A stretch of 32,183 nt of DNA, taken from Thermoproteales archaeon (GTDB lineage: Archaea > Thermoproteota > Thermoprotei > Thermofilales > B69-G16). The stretch lies in NCBI GenBank assembly GCA_021161825.1, contig JAGGZW010000086.1:1-32183 (forward strand). The letters run 5' to 3'. Numbering within the stretch: position 1 is the stretch's first letter; the number at the start of each line of letters is the position of its first letter. Positions 25,052-32,084 of this stretch are shown in pieces. Below the pieces are notes generated by a model. That model had not been told where the DNA came from and did not search any database. It saw only the letters and a program-made list of their open reading frames with translations. Made by a program: the position numbers and the translations under genes.

Positions 25052-25705
25052 ATGAAAATGCGTTTAAGCAAGATACTAGTCTATGGCATTGGCCTGCTGA
25101 TAATATACCACTTTTCACGCATATTAACAATTATCATATTAGTTGTAGTAGGCCTACGCTACCTCTTCCATCTATACAAAAAGAGCGATAAAATGCATAA
25201 AATATACGATTATGTAGCGAGAAAACTTAGGCTATTGTCATTAAATAAGAATCTTAAAAAGCTACTAAATCCTCTGAGCAGAGCAGAAATAAGTCTTGTC
25301 AAGTTGAGAAGTTTTTACAGAATATATCGCTGTTCGAATGATGCGATTTTTGTTGCGATTAACGGGTTTAAAATTACATTATTTACTATAATAAAAATAC
25401 ATCTCGATCCGAACAAAATAAGTTGCGCAGATTTTATCGGCAGTCTTTACCAGCTGCTATCAAGACAAATAGACGGTTTTAAGATAGTAATTAATGAATT
25501 TGATAGACAAGAGATTTACCTAATATTATCTACGTCAAAATATGCGCAGGCTATAACCCAAAAACTGCTAGTTGATATGGAAGACAAAATCGATAAAATC
25601 AGAAGTTCTTTTGCATATCTTCTATCCTCTCCTAGAATGTTAGAGAATATTCTAAGTGTAGACGTTTTGAGAAATGAAGATATTTTTGAGGTGATAATTG
25701 CTTGA
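25052..25705 (+). CDS. Small membrane-anchored protein, first gene of the recombination-like operon
   Basis: 217 residues, no family recognised. Residues 7-40 are strongly hydrophobic (ILVYGIGLLIIYHF, ILTIIILVVVGLRYLF), enough for one long or two short membrane segments, followed by a positive stretch KKSDKMHK. The soluble part (about 70-217) has alternating strands and helices, such as DAIFVAINGFKITLFTIIKI and GFKIVINEFDRQEIYLIL, then helices. The pattern loosely recalls the N-terminal region of VirB4/HerA-like transfer ATPases, which precedes their motor domain. The next gene, overlapping by 4 bases (TTGA), looks like the motor domain without its Walker A, so the two may be halves of one decayed or split system. 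Function unknown. Confidence 0.6.
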   Translation: MKMRLSKILVYGIGLLIIYHFSRILTIIILVVVGLRYLFHLYKKSDKMHKIYDYVARKLRLLSLNKNLKKLLNPLSRAEISLVKLRSFYRIYRCSNDAIFVAINGFKITLFTIIKIHLDPNKISCADFIGSLYQLLSRQIDGFKIVINEFDRQEIYLILSTSKYAQAITQKLLVDMEDKIDKIRSSFAYLLSSPRMLENILSVDVLRNEDIFEVIIA

Positions 25706-26847
25706 GAAAGGGAAACTTCGAAATAAACAAGTGTTCTTTGGATAACGTAGATTTTAAAGGCAATATCCTAATCACCGGAAACTTGAGCCTTCAGGCATTA
25801 GTAAACGTTTTATTGTATGAAAAAATAGAAAAAATATTAGTTTTAGACATAGATGGAAAAATAGAAAGTTTGTTCAAGGCTTCCGGATTGGATATAAGAT
25901 ATGTTGATGCGGCTTATTTACTAAAAGAGCTCCTATATTCAAAAAACTCTATGTATTTTTCAGATCTCGTCGAAATAGCTAGGTTATCGTTTAATGTAAG
26001 TTTGCCAGCGGCCTTTATGGGAATAGAAGCTTTAAGCAGCAATACAGCGGAAGCTATTGAAGTAATTCATAGTGAAAACATATACTTAGAGGCCAAATAC
26101 ATCATTAGAGCATTAACCTCGCTATTAAACTCGCTAACATATGATGTTGACGAAAACGAAGCTTTATTGATTTTATCTCTTAAAAACCTATCTCCAAGCC
26201 TATTACATTTCATGTTTTTTGTATTCTTAATATATTTTTCGGTAAAGGTAAAGGAAACAACGGCAGCGATTCCGGTGGAAATAATGAAAGAAATCAAGCA
26301 TAGAAACCTCGTTTTCTTGATGACTAGAAAGTTGTTAAACGTAAGTGATATTGTATTTTTTGGGAGTTATCTAGGTGATTTACTTAAAGAGTTATTGCTA
26401 GAAATCGATATAGCAGTAATATCGGGTAAGGCATTTTCTGAGGATATCAACATTATAGGAGAAAGATTCCCCTGCGTCAACGAGATTAGAAAATTATTAG
26501 AACTCGGCGAAGATATGGTCATTTGCACTGATAACAAGGTGTACATTATAGAAGATTTTATTAAGATTTCTGAAAAATGTCCCCCTATTAGCTACGAATC
26601 TTATGAATGTAATTTTTCCGACAACATCAACATTCAGGAAGTTAAAAAAATACTGAACTTGGTAAACTTATCACCAGTAACTAAGGACGAGTTAATAATC
26701 TACTTGAAAAATTGCAACTGGACCGAACCTTTGAAAATTATCGATGAACTACTTTTAAACAAATTTATCGAAGAAATTCTTGGAAGAGATGGCAACTACT
26801 GGCTTAGAATTACTCCAAGAGGACGATTATTCCTGAAGGTGAGGTAA
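25702..26847 (+). CDS. P-loop-ATPase-like protein without Walker A, winged-helix end
   Basis: 381 residues, not matched to a named family. The start NILITGNLSLQALVNVLLY resembles the strand-loop-helix of a HerA/FtsK/VirB4 P-loop, but the GK[ST] is missing (GNLSLQAL). ILVLDIDGKIESLF then parallels HerA's second strand (VLDxHGE). A later LVFLMTRKLLNVSDIVFFGSYL is in the place of the sensor strand and IxxQxP region. Residues 315-380 form a winged helix (LSPVTKDELIIYL; LRITPRGRLFL). I infer a pseudo-ATPase or structural partner. TTG start, with GAGGTGAT (25688-25695) 6 bases upstream. The following gene starts right after the stop. The HerA link is tentative. Confidence 0.55.
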   Translation: MRKGNFEINKCSLDNVDFKGNILITGNLSLQALVNVLLYEKIEKILVLDIDGKIESLFKASGLDIRYVDAAYLLKELLYSKNSMYFSDLVEIARLSFNVSLPAAFMGIEALSSNTAEAIEVIHSENIYLEAKYIIRALTSLLNSLTYDVDENEALLILSLKNLSPSLLHFMFFVFLIYFSVKVKETTAAIPVEIMKEIKHRNLVFLMTRKLLNVSDIVFFGSYLGDLLKELLLEIDIAVISGKAFSEDINIIGERFPCVNEIRKLLELGEDMVICTDNKVYIIEDFIKISEKCPPISYESYECNFSDNINIQEVKKILNLVNLSPVTKDELIIYLKNCNWTEPLKIIDELLLNKFIEEILGRDGNYWLRITPRGRLFLKVR

Positions 26848-27816
26848 ATGGCTGAAATAGGATTGTGTATAGGTTATAAATTACCTTTATTGAAATCAAC
26901 GGTATATCTTTTACCTTCTGGGCAAAACCCATTGCCTTCAAACTTTCCATCAACTTATTTACCGATAATCTTAAAAAGTATCGAATTGGATGGTTGGTTA
27001 ACTAAAAGAGATGTAAATAATATTTTAGAAATATTTGTAGATGATATAGATAGCGAAACTGTAGATTTTAGGCATCTAGAATCGTATTGGGGCGAGCCGT
27101 TCAGAACGATAAGAGGATATTTCTATGGAAAAAATTTCATAACAAGTAAAAAATATGATGCAGATAACGTTGTAAGCTATTGGATAGCACCCTGTTTCGC
27201 GACTCTCTCAATTGTAATGGCCATAATCCTGTCAGATAGAAGCCTGCTTATTGCTTGGATTGACATGCTAAATGAAGCGCAAAAAAGATACATAAAAAAT
27301 TTAGTTATGGTAAGAACTAGACGCTACTGGCTGTGCGCGTTAGAGAATTATGATGATCTGCTCGCGTTATCGAGTGATCTTATAGCACCATCTAACATGG
27401 AATTAAAGAGTAGAATAAGAATTTCTAGAGCATACCTTGCCGATACTGACGAGGAGGCACTCATAATTTTTACAAGAAAAAACGATATATGGATTCCGAA
27501 AGGTAAATTAAAAACTATAAATATAACTGGAGGACCTGTCGTAAAATCGCCTAGTAAAATTTCATACTTAAATTTAGTGTTCGGTCAAGATAGCGAGCTT
27601 GTACACAGCCTACTAGATGAATTATTGAATAACATGCCGTTATCAGTACCTGTTTTTATTAGTATATTGAAGGAATACTTTAATGATATAGGAAAAGCTG
27701 GAAGAATTTATTCTAAAATGCTTACTTTGCGCTTGATAAAAATTGTCCAAGCACATTTGTATATAACCGAAAAGGGTGTTAAATGGTATGAAAATTATAA
27801 AAAATCGAATAGTTGA
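26848..27816 (+). CDS. Orphan protein with winged-helix-like C-terminus
   Basis: 322 residues with no recognisable family. The first 120 residues contain FRHLESYWGEPFRTIRGYFY. A hydrophobic patch at about 113-140 (IAPCFATLSIVMAIILSDRS) could be a buried helix or a weak membrane segment. The last 70 residues (LLDELLNNMPLSVPVFISIL through LYITEKGVKWYENYK) look like a winged helix, as in the preceding gene, whose end reads ITPRGRLFLK; the two may be distant paralogs or share a partner. ATG abuts the previous stop; GGTGAGG is the Shine-Dalgarno. Its 3' end overlaps the SWIM gene by 29 bases. Confidence 0.55.
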   Translation: MAEIGLCIGYKLPLLKSTVYLLPSGQNPLPSNFPSTYLPIILKSIELDGWLTKRDVNNILEIFVDDIDSETVDFRHLESYWGEPFRTIRGYFYGKNFITSKKYDADNVVSYWIAPCFATLSIVMAIILSDRSLLIAWIDMLNEAQKRYIKNLVMVRTRRYWLCALENYDDLLALSSDLIAPSNMELKSRIRISRAYLADTDEEALIIFTRKNDIWIPKGKLKTINITGGPVVKSPSKISYLNLVFGQDSELVHSLLDELLNNMPLSVPVFISILKEYFNDIGKAGRIYSKMLTLRLIKIVQAHLYITEKGVKWYENYKKSNS

Positions 27817-28276
27817 ATTTAATAAAATTAAAAAAATAGCATATACTATTATAAAATCTACAGATTTGCTAGATATTCGAGATTTAGAAAATGAAGTAAG
27901 AAAAATGGCTTATGAGCATAAGATAGATTATAAAAAGTTGCTAATGCTGGCGTTATCTATTGAAAAATTAAAGAGAAAATTTCCTAACAAAAGTTCCTCA
28001 TGGATTTTGAGAGCAGCTATAAGAGTTATGATTGGGATACTTCCGCTCAGCAGTAATGCTTGGAAAGTTCCAGGATTGATGGAGTTAAATGACTACTATA
28101 GCTGGTATTATGTAAGATTTGACAATGCAGTATCTGTCTATAAGTGTGACTGCTATTATCACGCTTGGGGTTTCTACAGGAAATATAAAGTCTGTACTCA
28201 CGTTGCGGCTGTCTTAGTTTTTAAAGAAATGAATCGCTTGATGTCTGAATATTTAAAAGGTGATATTTTTGAATGA
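27788..28276 (+). CDS. SWIM zinc-finger protein, Shu2/SWS1-like
   Basis: 162 residues. The C-terminal SWIM motif is complete: Cys120-x-Cys122, 13 residues, Cys136-x-His138, followed by Ala141, i.e. CxC...CxHxxA. The extra alanine is the hallmark that separates the Shu2/SWS1 family from other SWIM proteins. Eukaryotic SWS1 pairs with a Rad51 paralog (SWSAP1 or Psy3/Csm2) to support Rad51 filaments. The first 100 residues are helical and basic. ATG 27788 is preferred over GTG 27776, because GGGTGTT lies just ahead. The next gene, overlapping by 8 bases, is a RadA-family ATPase, the partner this family would need. Confidence 0.8.
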   Translation: MKIIKNRIVEFNKIKKIAYTIIKSTDLLDIRDLENEVRKMAYEHKIDYKKLLMLALSIEKLKRKFPNKSSSWILRAAIRVMIGILPLSSNAWKVPGLMELNDYYSWYYVRFDNAVSVYKCDCYYHAWGFYRKYKVCTHVAAVLVFKEMNRLMSEYLKGDIFE

Positions 28277-29237
28277 AGATGTAGAACAAAACAAAATTTC
28301 CGGTTTGCTTAAGTATCCTGGGATAGGCAAGATAACTATTCAAAAGCTCGAAAAAGCTGGGATATTAAACATTAACGATCTGCTTCTGTTCAATCCGGAG
28401 GAAATAATGGAAAAAGCAGATATAGATATCGAAAAAGCATTACATATCTTAAAGTTGGCTCGGCGAATCCTTGGAAGACAACCTAAAGTTTTAAAAGCAA
28501 TTGAATATGAACAGGTCATGAATTCCCGAGAGTTTATAACTACCGGAGTAGCCTCTATTGATTCTATGCTTGGAGGTGGAATCTTTGTATGGGATATCTA
28601 CGAGTTTGCTGGTGAATACGGTAGCGGTAAAACACAGCTATGTCATCAATTAGCTGTAGCAGTACAACTATCACGTGAAAAGGGCGGACTTGAGAGCGCA
28701 AGCATTTATATAGACACAGAAGGAACTTTCAGCCCTAAAAGGATACGAGATATTGCACGAAAGTTTAAGCTGAATGTGAGAAATGTGTTAGAGAACATCT
28801 TCGTTTTCAGGCCAATAAACGTGAGCGAGTTAGAGGATGTAGTTACGGGAGAAATTAGAGATATTGTTAGAAACTGCGTAAAGCTTGTTATAGTTGATAG
28901 TATTATAGCGCTATATAGAGCCGAGTTTAAGGGAAGAGAGTGGCTTGCAAGGCGTCAACAACGTATAAATTATCTCATAGACTGGCTTAAAAGATACGCT
29001 CACATGTATAACATTGCAGTTGTTTATACAAACCAAGTTTTAAGCCAACCCGTCCCCTGGGGTGCAACTTTGAAAATACCGGCAGGTGGTAATATTATAG
29101 CGCATGCTGCAACCCATAGATTTATCCTCAGATCCTTGAAGGAAAAATGGCATATTGAATGTATCGATAGCCCTAGAATTCCCAAAGGTTCTGAAGCTTG
29201 CTTTAAAATAACCGGGAAAGGTTTGGAGGATATTTAG
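28269..29237 (+). CDS. radA: RadA-family recombinase or Rad51 paralog with VxxA in place of FxxA
   Basis: 322 residues, close to full RadA layout. N-terminal HhH domain (YPGIGKITIQKLEKAG, about 16-31), linker, then the RecA core with Walker A GEYGSGKT (115-122), YIDTEGTFSPKRI, Walker B KLVIVD (205-210), an L1 loop keeping ARRQQRIN, TNQVLSQ, and GGNIIAHAATHRF. It ends DSPRIPKGSEACFKITGKGLEDI. Aligned without gaps to the linker of canonical RadA, the polymerisation motif FxxA reads V74-L-K-A77: the phenylalanine that plugs into the neighbour is lost. That suggests altered self-assembly. TTG 28269 is chosen over GTG 28260, because AGGTGAT (28257-28263) overlaps the latter and is 5 bases from the former. 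It lies between SWIM and nuclease genes. Confidence 0.85.
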   Translation: MNEDVEQNKISGLLKYPGIGKITIQKLEKAGILNINDLLLFNPEEIMEKADIDIEKALHILKLARRILGRQPKVLKAIEYEQVMNSREFITTGVASIDSMLGGGIFVWDIYEFAGEYGSGKTQLCHQLAVAVQLSREKGGLESASIYIDTEGTFSPKRIRDIARKFKLNVRNVLENIFVFRPINVSELEDVVTGEIRDIVRNCVKLVIVDSIIALYRAEFKGREWLARRQQRINYLIDWLKRYAHMYNIAVVYTNQVLSQPVPWGATLKIPAGGNIIAHAATHRFILRSLKEKWHIECIDSPRIPKGSEACFKITGKGLEDI

Positions 29238-29750
29238 ATGAACTGTCTGAAAAAAATTAGGGAAGCCATTGAAAATTTAGAAATCGCGAGAAGTAGCAAG
29301 AATGCCTATACTGTTACGAAAATTGCAAGATCTTTAGCCAGTAGTCGTAGTCATGGAGTAGGGGCAGATAGAGGCAGGAAAGTTCACAATTTCTGGGGTG
29401 ATCCTTTTGAAATTGCTAGAAACAGTGAATATTTGTGTCCCTTTCCGCTTGCTTGTAAAATAAATGATTGCTGGATATATGGTTATGCGGATTTAATACG
29501 ATTTTGCAACTGCAAACCCGTAGAGGTTATAGAGGTAAAAAGTTACAGCGGGTATTGTAGATATGATGAAATACAGGTTATAATTTATGCTTTTTTAGCA
29601 TACAAGCTTTTCCGCTTGAAAAGTAAACCTAAAGCGTTTTTAGTACTTGGATGGGATGGAAGAAATTTTGTTACAAAGCAGCTTGTAAGCTGGGAACCTG
29701 ACAAAGTCTTTTCTATGATAATACAAGCTATTAACAAAAATATTAAATAG
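29238..29750 (+). CDS. PD-(D/E)XK nuclease, RecB/Cas4-like
   Basis: 170 residues, a small RecB-type nuclease. The motifs are in the right order: G46-x3-H50 (GRKVH), Asp85 in YGYADLI, Glu99-x-Lys101 in VIEVKSYS, and Gln113-x3-Tyr117 (QVIIY). These are the metal-binding and catalytic residues of the Cas4/RecB/AddB group. Ten or so cysteines are scattered (CPFPLAC, FCNCK, YCRY), but the typical Cas4 C-terminal three-cysteine cluster is missing, so an Fe-S cluster is doubtful. GGAGGAT is the Shine-Dalgarno, and ATG abuts the RadA stop. An end-processing nuclease in a recombination operon fits. It is the last gene of the six. Confidence 0.8.
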   Translation: MNCLKKIREAIENLEIARSSKNAYTVTKIARSLASSRSHGVGADRGRKVHNFWGDPFEIARNSEYLCPFPLACKINDCWIYGYADLIRFCNCKPVEVIEVKSYSGYCRYDEIQVIIYAFLAYKLFRLKSKPKAFLVLGWDGRNFVTKQLVSWEPDKVFSMIIQAINKNIK

Positions 29751-29772
29751 ATTATTGGCTGGTTCATAAACT

Positions 29773-30276
29773 ATGTCTGAAATAGAATTCGATGAGAAAA
29801 CGCTGAAAATTGCTGGTGAAAAAATTCGTATGGAGATTTTAAAAATTCTAAATAAAAAGAAGACTATTTCTATAAATGAGTTGTCGAAAATTATGGGTAA
29901 ACATAGGTCGACGATTAACAGGCACTTATTAAAACTTGTTGAAGTCGGTTTGGTTGATAGAACCGAAGTTGTAAAAGGATCGTTCGTTTATTCTTTATCG
30001 TCTAAGGGTTTAGCGCTGATAGAACATGTAGAAAAATATGGCATCATGCCGGAAGTTAGAGTAGAAATATTAAAAGAGCGTAGATTACCGCGAATTATAA
30101 AATCAATCTTTAAATTGGTAATGTATACAATACCGGTCATATTTTTTGTCATAGGAATCGCTGGTCTAGTGGCACAAGCGGAGGTTAGGTTTTTATCAAG
30201 AATTATATGGTTTTTACTGTTTGCCTTTATTTCCGTAACATCATTTTTAATATTTAGGAAGGTTTTTAAATACTGA
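29773..30276 (+). CDS. Winged-helix regulator with C-terminal membrane segments
   Basis: 167 residues. An ArsR-like winged helix covers about 10-85 (IRMEILKILNKKKTISINEL, HRSTINRHLLKLVEVGLVDR, VYSLSSKGLALIEH). Two hydrophobic stretches follow, about 117-137 (LVMYTIPVIFFVIGIAGLV) and 144-163 (IIWFLLFAFISVTSFLIF), so the DNA-binding domain would be held at the membrane. A TATA-like ATTAAATAG about 27 bases upstream suggests its own leaderless transcript rather than readthrough from the operon. Its 3' end overlaps the convergent gene by 11 bases, and that gene has the same kind of architecture. Signal and targets are unknown. Confidence 0.75.
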   Translation: MSEIEFDEKTLKIAGEKIRMEILKILNKKKTISINELSKIMGKHRSTINRHLLKLVEVGLVDRTEVVKGSFVYSLSSKGLALIEHVEKYGIMPEVRVEILKERRLPRIIKSIFKLVMYTIPVIFFVIGIAGLVAQAEVRFLSRIIWFLLFAFISVTSFLIFRKVFKY

Positions 30277-31180
30277 CCCCCAAAAATTTCAGCGTATAGC
30301 TGATGTAAAACAGCAAGAATACTATTATGAATGCTCTATCCTTGCTCATTTCCTTGTAAATTGCTATAATAGCAGTTAAAAATCCTAAGGTGAAAACTTG
30401 CAGTAGCCTGTAGATGAGAGCTGAAACAAAAACTGAAAACATGTTCCCACCCATTACCATAAGGATTATCTGGTGGGTTAAAGGAAATATTAGCAATGGG
30501 GCGAGAGCTACAAGCGATGACAGGAAATATTCAGGACGTGATGTAAGATCGCTGCCCATTATTAAAGACACTATATCTATGAATAGAACTATAATAACCC
30601 AGCTAAAGAAGTTTTTAATGATTATAAACGAGGTTTTGTCGATTGAGAATATCCAGATTTTTATAGTTTCTACATTTGTAAGTTCGGAATACTCGAGTAT
30701 GTCCAAGTGAAAATTAGTCATAAAAGCCATGTAAATAATCAATATTAGAGGTAGTATAGAAGATAGTAAAGCCAGTTTTAGGTTGTTATAAAAGTTTAAG
30801 AAAAAATTTTCGGGAAGCAATAGCGGGTCTATGTACCTGTGATAGAATCTATACACGAGATTTTTCTCTCTAAGAATGTAGTTTAAACGCCTCGACTCTT
30901 CTATCAAAACCTTATAAATTTTTTGTCCTTCCTCTGTCAAAGCATATTTTCTATTTTCATCCTGATATATGATACCTCTTAAATGGTCCAAGTTATAGTA
31001 TAGATTCCCAACGCTCATTTTCAGCGAGCGACGCAACTCTGTAAAACTTACCTGTCCCTTTCTACCAATTAATGCTATTATTTTTCTCTTGTGAGGATTG
31101 CCTAAGATACTATACAATTTTTCGACGTTACTTTCCTCTTGATCCGAACTTATGGCTTTTTTCCGTCGTCTAGGCGACAT
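30266..31180 (-). CDS. Winged-helix regulator fused to a multi-pass membrane domain
   Basis: About 304 residues. A winged helix covers about 20-95 (YSILGNPHKRKIIALIGRKG, FTELRRSLKMSVGNLYYNLD, KYALTEEGQKIYKVL). The rest is a membrane domain with about five hydrophobic segments, among them ALLSSILPLILIIYMAFM, IIIKNFFSWVIIVLFIDIV, LSSLVALAPLLIFPL and AFIIVFLLFYISYTLKFL; the arrangement resembles a Yip1-type domain. ATG 31180 is preferred over GTG 31189, because GTGAT lies 4 bases ahead; this gives MSPRRRKK. It may be a one-component membrane regulator. It is convergent with another winged-helix/membrane protein. Confidence 0.7.
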   Translation of the reverse strand: MSPRRRKKAISSDQEESNVEKLYSILGNPHKRKIIALIGRKGQVSFTELRRSLKMSVGNLYYNLDHLRGIIYQDENRKYALTEEGQKIYKVLIEESRRLNYILREKNLVYRFYHRYIDPLLLPENFFLNFYNNLKLALLSSILPLILIIYMAFMTNFHLDILEYSELTNVETIKIWIFSIDKTSFIIIKNFFSWVIIVLFIDIVSLIMGSDLTSRPEYFLSSLVALAPLLIFPLTHQIILMVMGGNMFSVFVSALIYRLLQVFTLGFLTAIIAIYKEMSKDRAFIIVFLLFYISYTLKFLGVSI

Positions 31181-31349
31181 ATCCATCACTATAATGTTTA
31201 GAACATAATTGTAGGAGATTTAATAAAATATTTTAGATATGCCATTAAATACTTTTGCTGTCATTCCTGCTAATAAGTTAAACTATTATATATTTAACTT
31301 CTATATTATAAAATTGTATCTTACTAGCATAAAGTACGGGAGTATACCA
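31181..31349. promoter_or_regulatory. Divergent promoter region, membrane regulator / TIM-barrel gene
   Basis: Very AT-rich, no gene. Plus strand: TTATATATTTA (31285-31295) and CTATATTATAAA (31302-31313) are TATA candidates for the gene at 31350, which also has GGGAG at 31338-31342 as Shine-Dalgarno. Minus strand: an ATTTTATTAAAT-like box around 31219-31231 suits the regulator. The frame of the TIM-barrel gene is open across this region to 31239 but the codons there show no family match. Confidence 0.4.
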
Positions 31350-32084
31350 ATGGAAATCGGTGTAATAGTTAACGCTACTGTGAATCTCGCGGGGAAGATC
31401 TATAATCAGTATAAAAAAGTTGTTAATTATAACTGGGAGCTAAAATTTGAAACATTAAAAGTATTGGAAGAAATAGGAATATACGAGATTGTAGATCCCT
31501 TAATTGAAAATGATATATCTGCTTACGCTATATACATGCCTTCGATAGAAAATTTTGATGAAAAAGATTTAGAGCTTATCGAGAAAACAGCTATGATTGC
31601 GGACGAGCTAAAGTCGGAAATGCTAGTGCTTCCAGCAGAAACGGGAAAAATTGACACTATTTTCTTAGATAAAGTATTTGAATTAGTATCAAATTATAAA
31701 TTAAAGCTTTGCTTCGATACAAAACATAAAATAGCAAACGTAATGGAAATATTTAATATATTGTCAAACTACATAGGTGGCGTTTTTTATATATCAACTA
31801 CATTGTCGATATTATCTAAGCATGAAACGATGTTAAGCGTTGTAGAGGATATGCATGGCTTGCTTAAAATAATACATGTCGGCGAAAAAGATATAAACTT
31901 ACTTAAAAAAGATAAAAGTCTCTTTACACACTACTATAATTTTATCGAGCATCTTATCAAAAAGAATTACGTAGGCTATCTCGCCCTACCATTCTCAACA
32001 GATGACCACTTTATTATTCTTATAAGTAATTTAAAATATTTTTTAAAAATTTTTAAAGAGAGGGAATTTGAACATGTTAGATAG
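31350..32084 (+). CDS. Xylose-isomerase / AP-endonuclease-2-like TIM-barrel protein
   Basis: About 244 residues that follow a TIM-barrel rhythm of the sugar isomerase/AP endonuclease 2 superfamily: MEIGVIVNATVN, SAYAIYMPSIENF, SEMLVLPAETGKID, YKLKLCFDTKHKIANVMEIF, GGVFYIS, IIHVGEKD and VGYLALPF. The metal-binding Glu/His/Asp set is not all evident: only isolated candidates such as Glu in PAETG and Asp in CFDTKH can be placed, so the activity is open. ATG 31350 with GGGAG upstream is chosen; an upstream ATG at 31239 would add 37 unusual residues. It overlaps the cis-prenyltransferase start by 11 bases, which suggests a link to polyprenyl lipid metabolism or simple co-expression. Confidence 0.55.
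   Translation: MEIGVIVNATVNLAGKIYNQYKKVVNYNWELKFETLKVLEEIGIYEIVDPLIENDISAYAIYMPSIENFDEKDLELIEKTAMIADELKSEMLVLPAETGKIDTIFLDKVFELVSNYKLKLCFDTKHKIANVMEIFNILSNYIGGVFYISTTLSILSKHETMLSVVEDMHGLLKIIHVGEKDINLLKKDKSLFTHYYNFIEHLIKKNYVGYLALPFSTDDHFIILISNLKYFLKIFKEREFEHVR

Noticed and set aside
29238-29750. Cas4 of a CRISPR-Cas locus
   Set aside because: No repeat array or other cas gene is in the window, and the C-terminal cysteine cluster of Cas4 is missing.
31239-31349. N-terminal extension of the TIM-barrel gene from ATG 31239
   Set aside because: The 37 extra residues are Tyr/Ile/Asn-rich and cross the TATA-like boxes of the promoter; ATG 31350 has a GGGAG Shine-Dalgarno and begins the first barrel strand.
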